From contig OZ020489.1 of the NCBI GenBank assembly GCA_963971405.1, positions 3,782,001 to 3,846,000 on the forward strand: a stretch of 64,000 bases of DNA. Direction: 5' to 3'. The stretch comes from Psococerastis gibbosa. Its lineage: Eukaryota > Arthropoda > Insecta > Psocodea > Psocidae. Positions 32,949-44,701 of the stretch are shown here, piece by piece (the first letter of the stretch is position 1; every line of letters begins with the position of its first letter). The position numbers and the translations under genes are program-made. Under the pieces are notes generated by a model. The model saw only the letters and a list, made by a program, of their open reading frames with translations. It searched no databases and was not told the origin of the DNA.

Positions 32949-34197
32949 CAGTGCCGAATTAACCCATGGACACTTGGGGCACAGGCCCCCCCCCCCAGAA
33001 ATGCCTAAAATTCCGCCCCCCCCCCAGAATGAGATATTTTTATATTAAAATATAAAAAAATAGAAATTAAAAGTAAAACCCTCTATTTCAGCCCTATTTA
33101 TCAAAAAAATTCTCACGGGGGAGACCCCCGGCCCCCCTGTTCCCAATTACATATATTAATTCCCCGTAATTTATAAATCTTATTCCTCTCAAAACGCGTA
33201 GAATCCCCATATTTCAGACCTATTTTTCAAAAACTTTTACCCGAAGGAGACCTCCGGGCCCCACTAGTTCACAATTATATTAATTCCCTGTAATACATAT
33301 ATAAACCTTAAATTTATTGCTTTCAAAATGTGTAAAACCTCAATATTTCAGCCTTATTTTTCAAAAAAATTCACCCGTGGGAGACCCCCTGGCTCCCCTT
33401 GTTAGCAATTATTTCAGGTCTGTTTTGGCTAGATTTCTCCCGCGTGGGAGACCCCCGGATCCCCCTTCATATCCTCCGAACCGAACTAAGGTCATTAATT
33501 TAAAAGCTGCATACGTCCATGAGAACGGCTTTCCCCATTTTGTTGAAATGGGTGGAGGGGCGCCAAATTATACACCGCCCTCTTCGAAAACCTATCGTTA
33601 CGCCACTGACAAGAGCCTCCCTCTTTTATGAGGTCTGCGACCAGAGGCGGACGCAGCGACCGGCACTGCGGGCAATTGCCCACCCCCCCCCCCCCCTCCC
33701 CTTTGGACAGCAGTTATATTCTTTGCCTCTAAAATCTAAGTGTTACAGCACTCAAAATGCGCAAAACACCATTTCAGCCCTATTTTTCAAAAAAATTCTC
33801 CCGGGGGAGACCCTCGGGCCCCCCTTGTCCATAATTTTATTGATTCATTCTAATATATAAGCCTTATTGCTCTCAAAATGCGTAAAACTTCATCATTTCA
33901 GCCCTATTTTTTAAATTTGTCCATAATTATATTTATTATTTGTAATATATATGCTTTCTTGCTCTCAAAATGTGGAAAACCCCAATATTTCAGCCCTCTG
34001 TCTCCTGAGCAACTTTTACGAAAATGGGTGCAGAGGCGCCAAATTATACACCTTCGAAAACCTATCGTTACGCCACTGACAAGTGCCTACCCCTTTTATG
34101 AGGTCTGGGACCGCCTCGTCCGCCTCTGGTTTGCACCCATGGCTCCCCCCCCCCCATATCTTGTGCCCCCGGCCCCCCAGGGGTTAATCCGGCACTG
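32949..34197. mobile_element. hAT-type element, about 1.25 kb, TSD CCCATTGG, with inner tandem units
   Basis: Ends CAGTGCCGAATTAACCC ... GGGGTTAATCCGGCACTG, flanked by an exact 8-base direct repeat CCCATTGG (32941-32948, 34198-34205). Inside are about six units of 110-135 bases, each with CTCAAAATGCG, TTTCAGCCCTATTTTTCAAA and GGGGGAGACCCCCGG. A second inverted pair CAGAGGCGGACGCAG (33641) / CGTCCGCCTCTG (about 34116) suggests a further MITE nested in it. No transposase frame is seen. Confidence 0.8.
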
Positions 34198-34205
34198 CCC
34201 ATTGG

Positions 34206-35912
34206 GGCAATCGTGATGCCCCCCAGTGAGGTGATTTTTGCCCCTGCTTTTGGGCATATTGCTGCCCCACAAAAATGGGACACAAATTTCAAATTCCAAG
34301 GCTAAAAAAACTAGAAATTAGAAAAAATAGTCAAATGTTACGTTGTCGGGCGTATTTATGGTGCCAAATTTGTTTTTAATGTTTTGCTTTTTGAAATATA
34401 AATGGTCTTGGTAATCTTAAAAAAGTGTGATTATTTAGAACTAGGTATACTACCCATTGTTAAAAATAATAGACCTAATCGGAACTTATTTATGGAGGGA
34501 GGGGGGTGGATATAAGCGAAATTTACACTATATAGCATAGGATTTCAATTTCTTAAAATAAGCTCTGGCTCGGTATAAAATACTATTGTAACCTCGACTT
34601 AGGCTAGCTTATCCCATACCTGCCACTGAGTCTAGACTTTCTCATGGACGTCCTTTTTCGGACTTACGTTTTTTTTTTTTTTCTTCGTAGGCCTACTACC
34701 CTTACCTACTTTCCAGCATTGCTTCAGGGTGGGTGGCTTTGTCACCGAAGTCCTTCCCTATATCGTCGGGTGTGCTAGGGATCACGACCTCTAAAAGTCC
34801 TCTGACACGGTTCTAACCTTTGACCTTGAATAACAAATTTATTTTATTGAATGGTTTGCTGTGTGACTCACCTCCTCTATTACCTCTCTCCCGAACCATT
34901 TTTGAACTCTATTAGGTTCCACATTTCATATCTTGTTGAGGTCTTCTCACTTCTGCGTGACACATTCTGGACTTGATGATGCTGGTGCCACATCTAATAT
35001 CGTACTGAGAAGTTCTTCATGGCTGATCTAATATCGCTGGGCTATCTGGGTCTTCCTAGAGAGGCTGAAGGCCTTGATTTTTCTAACTCTTCAACAATCC
35101 CATGATTTTCTTTTATTTGCGCTGTCAATATGGATTGATAAAACTAGATCTGTGTGCATTTTGTACTTTGGTTGAATCGGTCCTAGTTGTATAAGTATTT
35201 TTTAATTTTTTAATAAAAGCTTTATTCAAAGCTGTTTATACTGTAGACATTCAACGTTTTGTATGTGTTTAATCTGTTCTTAATATACCTTGTTATAGTA
35301 ATAACCTATATGATAGAAAATCCATTCCATACGACCTCAGTCACATTTCTAGGCTGCTGAAACATTTTTTAAGGTTGTAAGTGTTCAAAGTAAAAATGTG
35401 CATTTATAAACAGTCACCAGATAGCATTAAGGCAGAAGGTTTTCTTGGCAAATTGCCAACATGTTAAATCGAGTTGTATTATTTGAGAGACAACAGGATT
35501 GTTAAAAGCCTTACTGGTGAGAAAAAAAATGGAATTTTAATAAACGTTTATCATCACTTGCAAAACCACAAATGAGATTTCATAAATTAGAAGAAATGCT
35601 CCTGTACCTATTATATATGGCACTCAGGCCTCACTAACAACGATTATTAAACTTGCGGCCAATTGGTGGCAGTGACGGCCACATACAATGTATCTAAGTG
35701 TAGAGGGACATTTCTTCATCTCATTGCGTTACGATCGATATTTCTTATGAAATTTTATTCAAAAAACTAACTAGATCATTGGGGTGTTCGAATGTCTCTG
35801 AATTTTTTTTCACATTCCATTTCTGATTTTCTCATTGCATATTTTCAAATCTCTTTCGAATTACTCAAGAAAATCTATTGGATTATATTATACATCAGTC
35901 TATTTGACCTAA
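34206..35912. other. No gene seen; part of a TGGCCACATA-type MITE near 35630-35740
   Basis: There is a G run at about 34498-34507 and a T run at about 34670-34683. CCAATTGGTGGCAGTGACGG, CACATACAATG and TAGAGGGACATTTCTTC near 35660-35730 match the right arm of 42650-42835. No exon could be supported. Confidence 0.35.
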
Positions 35913-36221
35913 GGCGCCCATTCCACCGACCTCGCATTGCAGATTGCAAATGACATTGACGGAAATTAGAGTTTTTCTTTTTATAGAAATCTATTAAAAT
36001 GTTTGTACTTAACATATCACATGACGCCATTTTTTAATTGTAGTTTGTTTGTGATTTTACTGTATGATCATTGATCAATTTTAACTATGGCATAGAGGAA
36101 AATAAACATTTCCGTCAATTCTGCAATGCGAGGTCGATGGAAACCCTGCCTAAGTCTTGAATGTCTGCTACCACGTCACCGTTTTTGTAAATAGCCCTAG
36201 CCGGTCGGTGGAATGGGCGCC
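35913..36221. mobile_element. PIF/Harbinger-like MITE, 309 bases
   Basis: GGCGCCCATTCCACCGACC ... GGTCGGTGGAATGGGCGCC, about 19 bases exact. The interior has CTCGCATTGCAGATTGCAAA, GATCATTGATCAATTTTAAC and GTCTGCTACCACGTCACCGT, shared with 38346, 51165 and 53871. Flanks TAA and TTA. Confidence 0.75.
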
Positions 36222-36511
36222 TTAGCAGCCTGGCCTCCTAGCAATGCACTGACTGGGTTTTATGGAACTGGAAAATTATCTGAAACTCAATGTATGCGAA
36301 AATGGTATACAAACCAATAATGTTAAGAAAATTATAATGTCATTTCATAAAAATACAATCTGGTTTTAATCTATATACCTTTTTGTGTTAATTATTCTAT
36401 TTGTTGTAGGTTAAAACAAGGCCGTAGCCAGAGGGGGGTCGGGGGGTCCAGGCCCCTCCTGAAATATTTGCAATGTACCTACACAGGCTACACTAGATTC
36501 AATGGAGTTAT

Positions 36512-36543
<32 letters not shown>

Positions 36544-37344
36544 CCGCCATGGGCTAAAACATAGCCAATACAACATACTGTTATACCAGCAGGACCTATC
36601 AGGTTAACTTATTCGTGGTTTAAAGTTTAAGAGGTAATTTGTTTGCTGGAAAATTGAATTTAATTCAATTTTTATTTTTTTTACTATCTTGTGAATTTAA
36701 CCCCCCCCCCCCATGGCCGTAACCAAGGGGGGGTTCAACCCCCCCCCCCCCCCCCCCCCCCCCGAAATGAAATGGCTTGATACTCGATAGAATCGGACTT
36801 TGAGAGGAAAAATAAAAACCACTATGTAATATCCAATGAATTTTCTAAAACGATGAAAAAAAAATCCTGGCTACGGCCTTGCCCCCCCCCCCCCCTGGAT
36901 GGGTTTCACACAACCTCTCTGTCATTCGCCCTCAGCTCAGAGTAGGCCTTTTAGGTCTTGGGAACTCAGGCTTTGAGTGCTGATGGTGTTCTACGTGACC
37001 CTCTGCCTCATCAGGGTACATGTACCCCTATTTAGGCCACTGTACTGCGCTCACACTATACCGCAGTCTCAGGTACAACGTTTCTGTTATTGTCAAATAT
37101 ACATACAGGGTCGGTTCCAGCCCTGTAGTGTACGTCTGTAATAATTATATGATAAATAAATATATGTCCTTATTGGCTTACATCATTGTGTTCACATTAT
37201 ATTGTTGATTTACAATAACGATTAGTCTACTTGTCATTGAAAGGAATGCCGATATCTAACGGCTAAATTACAGTTGGGCGGAATGTGACAAATTTTAGTA
37301 CGACGGGTGTATACAGAGAGAGAGAGAGAGAGACGCCTTTCAGC
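36222..37344. other. No gene seen; CAAGGCCGTAGCCAG inverted pair and long C runs
   Basis: CAAGGCCGTAGCCAG at 36419 is matched by CTGGCTACGGCCTTG ending at about 36881. Between them are an A run (about 36512-36536), C runs (about 36702-36712 and 36740-36763) and a further CATGGCCGTAACCAAGG, so two hAT-like MITEs may be stacked here. No clean target duplication can be read because the flanks are homopolymers. A GA run lies at 37316-37333. Confidence 0.45.
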
Positions 37345-37519
37345 CAGGGACGGTTAAAGAAAAAGTTGTCGGAGGGGGGGGGGGGCGGTGACCTGAAAAA
37401 TATCGCGATTCTTTTGCTTGAGTAATAATTTTTTTTTTAATTTCCTTCAAAAGTCCATATAAAGCTATTTCTCTCGGGGGTGGGGGGGGGGCGACCGCCC
37501 ACCCAAGGATCCGTCCCTG
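37345..37519. mobile_element. hAT-type MITE, 175 bases, TSD CTTTCAGC
   Basis: Ends CAGGGACGG ... CCGTCCCTG with an exact 8-base duplication CTTTCAGC (37337-37344, 37520-37527). G runs near both ends. It is the inverted sister of 49395-49553, sharing TTTTTAATTTCCTTCAAAAG and the G-rich CGACCGCC block. Confidence 0.85.
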
Positions 37520-37689
37520 CTTTCAGCCTGGTTTGTGAAAGCTTACCGCTTCGCCTCAAATTTCCAAACGCTTGCCAACTAGATACTGTTTCAACCTTAA
37601 AAGCTTGGTATCTATTATTTAATTCCGCCAAAGTTCCAGATTGTGTTAACCGCAAGAACCCGCATTTAGCGATAATCCTAATCAGAGGT

Positions 37690-37945
37690 ATAGTGTTTTA
37701 GAATGATGGCGGGGGTAAAACTAAGTAGACCTTGTGACGTCATCAGGCAGGATAAGGAAAAATTGAAGATATAAGAGCAAAATAGTAAAGTTTGACGCAT
37801 TTGAATAGTAGTAAAGTATAGCTGTAGATTTTACAAAGCTAATAAAGGAATGCTTATATTCATATTGCTCCAAGGGGCCAGGGGGTCTCCATGTTCTCCA
37901 TGAACCACGTCTTACAATGCTCGAGGCGAACCCCCCCCCCCCCAA
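37690..37945 (-). repeat. Interspersed repeat, inverse copy of 5230-5530
   Basis: Contains AATGATGGCGGGGGTAAAAC, AGTAGACCTTGTGACGTCAT, AGATATAAGAGCAAAATAGT, CTTACAATGCTCGAGGCGAA and a C run, the reverse order of 5230-5530. Confidence 0.5.
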
Positions 37946-37971
37946 AGGAGCTGGAGGATCTCCCTGCCGGG

Positions 37972-38212
37972 CAAGCACGTAGCCAGGATTTTATTTCGGA
38001 GGGGGCTAACTACCAAGGGGTATTGAATACCACCAGTAAAACGGCGGGTCCGCCCCCGGAAATTTTTAAGAGTTTACCTGCAAAAACACACAGTTTTTGT
38101 GTTTTTAGAGGGAGAAAAAAATTACAGGTGAAACATCAAACTGAACAATGCAATTTTTTTTACATTTCGGGGGGCTTCAGCCCCCAAAGCCCCCTCACTG
38201 GCTACGTGCTTG
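37972..38212. mobile_element. hAT-type MITE, 241 bases, TSD CTGCCGGG
   Basis: Ends CAAGCACGTAGCCAG ... CTGGCTACGTGCTTG, perfect over 15 bases, with an exact 8-base duplication CTGCCGGG (37964-37971, 38213-38220). Ends starting CAAG rather than CAG(T/G)G mark a distinct subfamily. Confidence 0.85.
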
Positions 38213-38345
38213 CTGCCGGGCAGCTGCTTACGTTGATAAGCTCTCGCAAATTGTCATGGTGCGTAGGCCTATATTATCTCAAAAGGTAAAGTAATATATG
38301 CCACTTCTATATACACACTGGCTTCTAAGGTTCCCATTAAATTTA

Positions 38346-38731
38346 GGTGCCCATTCCATTGACCGGCTAGGGCTATTTCCAACAACGGTGACGTGGTAGC
38401 AGACATTCAAGACTTAGTTAGTGTTTCCATCGACCTCGCATTGCAGAATTGACGGAAATGTTTATTTTCCTCTATGCCATAGTTAAAATTGATCAATGAT
38501 CATACAGTAAAATCACAAACAAACAAACTAAAATTAAAAAATGGCTTCATGGGATATATGTTAATTACAAACATTTTAATAGATTTCTATAAAAAGAAAA
38601 ACAAACATTTCCGTCAATGTCATTTGCAATCTGCAATGCGAGGTCGGTGGAATCGCTACCTAAGTCTTCAATGTCTGCTACCACGTCACCGTTGTTGGAA
38701 ATAGCCCTAGCCGGTCAATGGAATGGGCGCC
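38346..38731. mobile_element. PIF/Harbinger-like MITE, 386 bases, TSD TTA
   Basis: GGTGCCCATTCCATTGACCG ... CGGTCAATGGAATGGGCGCC with TTA on both sides. The left arm extends through GGCTAGGGCTATTTCCAACA and is paired at the right. Same interior as 35913, in opposite orientation. Confidence 0.75.
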
Positions 38732-38779
38732 TTAATGAAGCTCCATAGCGCTCCTTGCGGGCCTACTGAATGCCGTATA

Positions 38780-39330
38780 GTATTGACTTATTCTTGGCGG
38801 TAAAAATGTAAACAAAACAATTTTTAATAACACTTTCCATTGTATGTACTTAATACTTAGCAGGCGCGAATCTAGAAAGAGACCAAGGAGGGGGCTAAGA
38901 TTTAATTTCGAATTGTTTTTTAAAAATAGGGCTGAAATATTGGGGTTTTACGCACTTTCAGAGCAATAAGGGTTATATATTATCAGTAATTAATACAATC
39001 GAGAACAAGGGGGGCCCGGGGGTCTCCCCCGGGAGAAATTTGTGAAAAATAGGACTGAAATAGTGGGGGTTTTCGCATTTTGAGGACCCTAATGGGGGGG
39101 CTCCCCCCCCCCCCCCCCCGTAGATCCCCGCCTGATACTTAGTTATTAGCCAACGCGCCCACACCTAGACAGGTTTGACAGGTTAGTGACGCGCTGACTC
39201 GTATCTCCTTGCTGTCTCCCGCAACTTAAACTGCCAACAAACAAATTTTTAATAGCACTAATTTCCATTGTAAGATTATCTTGTTTACATTTTTAATATC
39301 AGGGTGTTATATTAACCCCGGCCAGCTACC
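38780..39330. repeat. Cluster of decayed repeats
   Basis: Pieces at about 38790-38860 and 39235-39310 share CACTTTCCATTGTA-type and TTGTTTACATTTTTAATA text with the 11168 MITE. Between them, 38930-39110 holds GGGGTCTCCCCCGGGAG units like those of 32949-34197, inverted, with a C run at about 39106-39119. Confidence 0.45.
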
Positions 39331-39695
39331 TCTTAAATAAATGCTTCAAATTACTAAATTTATTGTGTTGTTGATAGCCCAAGGGAATTGAAAATGAAGG
39401 TAGGTTCTTTACGTTCGTTAAGAGGGGGGAGGAGCAGTACTTGAGAAGGTAGGCCCTATAGCCCAGGGCGGCACGGAACTTAATAAACACCCCTCTGTTG
39501 AAGATTCAATTTATTTTAGGCGCATTTCCTCTAATTTTTAAAGTATTTATTTCTTCTTTAAAAAATAAACAGAAAACAAACTGATGGGGCTTGTTACGGC
39601 ACCAACTTAAAAAAAATAAAAAGTTAAGCTGGCGTTGAATGCCACCTTTATGTCCGCGTATAACTTAAAGCAACGATGAGCCCGTTATCGCCATC
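39331..39695. other. No gene seen
   Basis: AT-rich, with no exon and no clear repeat boundary. Confidence 0.3.
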
Positions 39696-39850
39696 CAGGG
39701 ACGGATCCAACCCTTTTGTTTTGGGGGGGGGGGGTAGTTGTGGGTCAAAATAGGAAAAACATATATATTATCGATTAAATCAGAGCGCAATAAATTAGCT
39801 AACAATATATTTACCGAATTTGGGGCAGGGTATCCCCTGTATCCGTATGT
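39696..39850. mobile_element. hAT-type MITE copy, ends only partly clear
   Basis: Starts CAGGGACGGATCCAACC followed by a G run, TGTGGGTCAAAATAGGAAAA and CCCCTGTATCCGT. It is the inverted sister of 40192-40351. No target duplication was found, so the right end may be decayed. Confidence 0.6.
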
Positions 39851-40191
39851 GTCACCAACGTTATATTTTGTAGTACTGTTTTGTCCTTATTAAAATTAGA
39901 AACAAAACCATTATGGAGGAAGCGATCTAGTGAGTTTGATTTACGGTAACTAAACCATGTTAAAATGTTGTACCTACTTCACTATTTCACAGTTTGCATA
40001 ACCTAATTTATGCAGAAACTGATGCATTGATATGCTAGCGGTTAATACGCCGTGGCGAATCCACGGCGGGGGGTCATCGTGAGTAAATTAATAACATACC
40101 CTGTAAAAAAAAAAAAAACTCAACTTTTCAACAATTTTCCGCTGGATCCGCCCTTGGTGCCTTGGATCCTTTCGCTTATTGTCCCCGAAGG

Positions 40192-40351
40192 CAAGGACGG
40201 ATACAGGGGAGGGGTAGCTGCCCCCCCCAAAATTTGGTAAATCTATTGTAAATTGATTTATTACGATCTGATTTAATCTATCCTACACATGTTTTTCCTA
40301 TTTTGACCCACAACTACCCCCCCCCCCCAAAATGGGCTGGATCCGCCCCTG
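40192..40351. mobile_element. hAT-type MITE, 160 bases, TSD CCCGAAGG
   Basis: CAAGGACGGATACAGGGG ... GGCTGGATCCGCCCCTG with an exact 8-base duplication CCCGAAGG (40184-40191, 40352-40359). C runs near both ends. The target is itself a repeat: GGTGGAGGAACTCAATGA to the right is the family also found at 44270. Confidence 0.85.
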
Positions 40352-40354
40352 CCC

Positions 40355-40850
40355 GAAGGTGGAGGAACTCAATGAAGAGTCAACGGCATAAGGATGCAGA
40401 AGGCAACGGGAAACCACTGCATTACAATTTCCTAGGATGTTCATCCTCAGATCAGACTTCCATTTATTACTAAAGCTCTCACCTCCCACTCACCCCAAGA
40501 CAAAGCAGCAATGTTCCTTTTCCGATGCTAATCAATTCACTCAAATCCAAATATCAGAAAATATATCATGTAATCTTTTTATTAACTATTTATCCATTTG
40601 TATTAGCCTAATATATCTTCTCCTTTTTTCAATGGCATAGCTATCCATTTGAGGCACACATGGTATGTTCCCTCCCCAAGCACATTCTTAGGAACATTTG
40701 GGGTTGGGAATTGTTCATTTGTATCTTGTACTTTTGAGATAGAATTAAATACATTTGATTTGATCATAACTATTGTACATTATACCATGATGATCGCTAA
40801 TCTTCGATAAAAGAAGCATTTGAAGAAGAAGATTGAATCTGCCTCATTGA
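40355..40850 (+). repeat. Retroelement 3' repeat (GAACTCAATGAAGAGTCAA family), copy 1
   Basis: GGAGGAACTCAATGAAGAGT, AAGGATGCAGAAGGCAACGG and, about 430 bases later, ATCTTCGATAAAAGAAGCAT with GAAGAAGAAGA. The same first and last blocks are adjacent at 44273-44420, so this copy seems to hold inserted sequence of about 300 bases. The GAA-rich tail suggests a LINE 3' untranslated region. Confidence 0.5.
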
Positions 40851-41950
40851 TACTCTCGAACATTTTAGGTTGTGTTTCCATCAGAATGATAAAAAGCGAC
40901 TCTGGAGAAGTTCAGATAATATGCTTATGGTATATAATAATAAAGAAATAATGACTTTTTTGACATTACTAAGTCGACCTAGCGAATTCAGCCCTATATG
41001 TTACACTAGGCCCTACCGCCTCCTTTAGGCCTAGATAGGCTACATACCTTCCGATCCACGACCAAAAAATGTAGGATGTGCATAACTCGAACCAACAGCC
41101 TTTCGGGTTAATGTCAGAGTCCGTATCCCTACTCCACATGTCCGGGCTAATCATTATCACAATATAACAGGCGTAAACTTGAACACCAAGTTTGGATACG
41201 AGTCGTGCTATAGCCTAATTGTAGTAGGCAAATATAAAACAAAAGACAATAAAATCTTCTGGCATTTTTTTTATTCGTCAAAAACTGGAAAATTATGGTA
41301 AAAATATGGAGGACTCAATGTAGACCAATAGAAAGTATAGTGGTTCATAAAGAAACTTCACAGTATCTTTCGTCAAGTTTAAATCTATTCGTGATAGAGA
41401 ACAATAATTATAGTTCTGTTTCAGTTTTAATTAGGAAAACACTATGTTACTGTCTGATATCGTCTTGGTCAGATTAGGATTTATTTGACACACAGTAAGG
41501 CAAGTTAACAATGACATTTGTACCATTTCAACTTGGAATAATAGCTGTGTACATGTACCGTTTTTGAGGGACCATTTATAGACGTAGGCCTATTTTAGTT
41601 TCACCGCTAATTACCAAACTCGGTATGGACGTAAATAGGCGTGAATTTAAAAATAGCTTAACAGTCAGATAAGGAGACGGATAAAAGTATAGTCATCAAA
41701 GCTCCATATCTCAGCAGCGTAGTCACTAAATATGGCGACACTGCTAAAAACCTTCGCTCTATCTTCCAAACAATTAAAAGGCTATCAGACAGGTAGTGGT
41801 TTTTTTGAACACCATTCTAATGGCGCATACGTGATACGTCCGATAATGTTATCTGATGATAGACGTACCTGACAGGTACCTACTTAATGTAGATACAACA
41901 GGCTACTTCAATATGTCTGCTGCACTTCATTCACTTGCTGCCACGAGATT
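40851..41950. other. No gene seen; SINE fragment at 41085-41145
   Basis: 41085-41145 (ACTCGAACCAACAGCCTTTC) is a short minus-strand piece of the tRNA-derived SINE family of 4636. The remainder has no supported exon. Confidence 0.4.
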
Positions 41951-42275
41951 ACACATGTACTAATGTAAAATATGCTACGCTAAGTGAAGCCACACGTCAC
42001 AGCAGAAAATCACGGTAAGTTGACTTAGACATACTGTGCAAGAGTTACGCGGTCAATAGTCTTCTTAAAAATGATGTAGGTATACGAAAGCTCTTCAGAG
42101 CAAATTTTTTTTTTTAACAGGCCCCCACGGCATTTCCCATTAACTAGTATAAAGATGACTGTTTTTCGCATAACACATGCACAGTATGCCTCAGTCAACT
42201 GACCGTGATTTTTCTGCTGTGACGTACGTATGGCTCAACTCAGAGTAGTTTTACTATAGGAAGTAGTAATAAGCT
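41951..42275. mobile_element. MITE, about 320 bases, CGTCACAGCAGAAAATCACGG ends, copy 1
   Basis: CGTCACAGCAGAAAATCACG is paired with CGTGATTTTTCTGCTGTGACG about 230 bases later; GTTGACT...GCATACTGTGC also pairs. A second copy lies at 52606-52868. Outer edges are approximate. Confidence 0.65.
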
Positions 42276-42649
42276 ATTCCAAAATAAATCCCAGATATTA
42301 TTAAATGGTTTAATCCCGTAATAGAAAGTACAACAATTTTAGCAGATATTTTAGTAGCTACATATCTACAGTTGTTAGGCATTCCCAGCTACGTCTATCA
42401 TTGAGATAATCCCATCGGACTTATCGCGAACATATAAATCTGTAAACAACGCAGCTCCCTACAAAATACAGAACAAATTTTTTTTACAAAAAATGTAAGA
42501 ATGTGGATGATCGTCTCAAAGGAATGCTAAAGTGAAAAATAAATTTTGTTGTGAGCCAGCCAGGTGGAAACTCCTTACGGGTGTAAAAATCAAATTTATG
42601 AGGAAATATTCATTGTATAGCCATAAATGAGATGTCATTAAGTAGAATA

Positions 42650-42835
42650 AAGGTTCCTCTACATTTTGATGTGCATGTGGCCGTGACCGATTGTTTATAG
42701 TTATTGAACTTAATTTGTAGAAAAATAAGGGACACTGAGGATGTCAAGCCGAAGGAGCTCCAAAATTGTAGCCAATTGGTGTTAGTCACGGCCACATACT
42801 ATGTTTTAAAATGTAGAGGAACGTTTGTTCTATTT
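42650..42835. mobile_element. MITE, about 186 bases, GTTCCTCTACATTTTGATGTG ends
   Basis: Left TCCTCTACATTTTGATGTGC followed by ATGTGGCCGTGACCGA; right GTCACGGCCACATACTATG and AAAATGTAGAGGAACG. Pairing of about 45 bases with mismatches. Related pieces at 4320, 35630, 59795 and 62645. It directly abuts the next MITE. Confidence 0.6.
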
Positions 42836-43084
42836 GAGGAGGCTGTTTACAAACATGGCCAACTCCAAGTTGTTGAATTTTTCAGGAGAGTGGATTTTCT
42901 GGTGAAAATTGCATTAAGTTTATAGCTAACCCTAGACTTCTCAGCGCTTTTGTGCGCAATCTGGCTGCATTTGTTACTTTATTTTACAACGTGCAGGTGG
43001 ATATTAAAATTTTCTGCAAGGTCGGATCAAAACCCCATTTTGTAAAAAAAAATGGAGTTGGCCACGTTTGTAACCAAACTCCTC
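42836..43084 (+). mobile_element. MITE, about 249 bases, GAGGAG...TTACAAAC ends, copy 2
   Basis: GAGGAGGCTGTTTACAAACA ... ACGTTTGTAACCAAACTCCTC. The interior GCTAACCCTAGACTTCTCAG and AAGGTCGGATCAAAACCCC is shared with 30027 (inverted) and 57130. Confidence 0.75.
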
Positions 43085-43302
43085 ATTTTATGGTATCTTA
43101 TTTATGGCACTACGATAATTTCCCGTGAAATTGGATTCTTTTAAACCGACTCATTGGACGTTTGATAATTGTTTCATTTACTAAATATATTGTAGTATTA
43201 TAGATCTTAGGTAAGACAGGCCCCCTGTTAGCAACGAAACCGAGATTCGCACATCTTGTTGCTACGAATAGTATGGTGAATCCATACATTTATATATGAA
43301 AG

Positions 43303-43524
43303 TGTGACAAGCGAAGAAACGACCAGATCAGAGATGAGTTGAAAACTGCCGAAATCACTCTCAAGCTCAGGGAAAAACGCCTGTTAAGGCATGGGCATGT
43401 CCAAAGGCGAGGCGAGACTCGATCTATTAAAAAGGGTAACCCTTTAAGGGTTGAGGAGATATTGGTCCCAGGAAACAGGACAAGAGTAACACCGACGCTG
43501 CCGAGAAAAATCCAAGCAATATGA
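43303..43524 (+). mobile_element. LINE ORF2 C-terminal fragment
   Basis: The frame reads CDKRRNDQIRDELKTAEI, then KLREKRLLRHGHVQRR, the well-known IR..L......LR..RLRWFGHVQRR motif near the end of reverse transcriptases of many LINEs, then ends at TGA (43522). It is a 5'-truncated remnant; no reverse transcriptase core is present. A different LINE family from 29676 and 51391, judging by the ending. Confidence 0.75.
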
Positions 43525-44701
43525 CACTCCACAAACCAGGGCGCTCTAAATGTGGAGGCACCAATGACGTACCGCTGATCCTCCTGGGGGATAAGGCGCG
43601 GAAAAATAAGATTTATTGGTGAATGTGAAAATAAAATTTAGTATAAATACTAAATAAAATCTATGTATTAAATTTCGACTCATCGGTGAAATAATAATAT
43701 ATATTTCAGATTTTCCATTCGATTCTCCTTTGAGACTATCGTCCGACGTAATTGGAAGACTGAACAAAATATGGGAATTTCTTCGATGTAACAGAAACAG
43801 TGGAACATATTTATAAAATAAGTCTCATATTATTATCTACTGTATGTACAATCTGTACAATTAACTCTTAAACTACAATATTACTCTACTAATTCATTTC
43901 TTCGTTTACACATTTTCACATGTGACATTGGCACATTGGTATGGATAAAAACCGTTTTATGCCAATAGAATGTCGTAAGTAGGCAATTTGACAATATCAT
44001 AGGGCTATTAGGTTTTTTTTATCTAAAGGAAAAAGGGCCTGGAGGCAAGTGACTAAAATTAGATTTAGAGATAATTGAGGCTGAAGTAGCTGAGCTTCTG
44101 AGTAATGTCTTATGGTCTCAGAGGCGAAGACACGAAAATCACTGATCTTTACCTCCTCGCGTAATGGCGACAGAACAAATAGGGGACCGATTTTGAGTCG
44201 GGATAAGCGAAAAACACAGTCTTTTCTGTGCAGGGCACTCTTTTGTCCTGAGGTTGGGAAACTGGCCCCGACGGCGGAGGAACTCAATGATGAGTCAAAT
44301 GCATAAGGATGCAGAAGGCACCACAGCATTAAGATTCCCTGGTCTAGCCATCATGACTACGATTGTCATGATTATCACCAATCTTCAATAGAAGAGACAT
44401 AAGAAGAAGACGAAAGTTGGAACTTGTTTGAAATTGAAAATGAACCATTTTTCCATGGATTCTAGCATTGTCAGTATGACTGATCGAAATGATCTTGTTC
44501 CCTTCTAAGATAAAGGGCAGCATGAGTAGATAATAGCAAAGTGCACTTAACTTCAAATCGCAAAAAAGGTCACTTGTACCCTTTGTGCCCAATTACAGTA
44601 AGGTAGTTACCGTTGTTATAAAGAATCGAATAATTGAAAAATAACAAAACAGTCGGTTATTTAGGATATTGTTCGATATACATCTCTCTTGGACAGTTTA
44701 T
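43525..44701. other. No gene seen; retroelement 3' repeat copy at 44273-44420
   Basis: AT-rich. 44273-44420 carries GGAGGAACTCAATGATGAGT, AAGGATGCAGAAGGCACC, CATCATGACTACGATTGTCA and a GAAGAAGA-rich end, the same family as 40355. CTGAAGTAGCTGAGCTTC at about 44082 recurs at about 58484. Confidence 0.4.
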
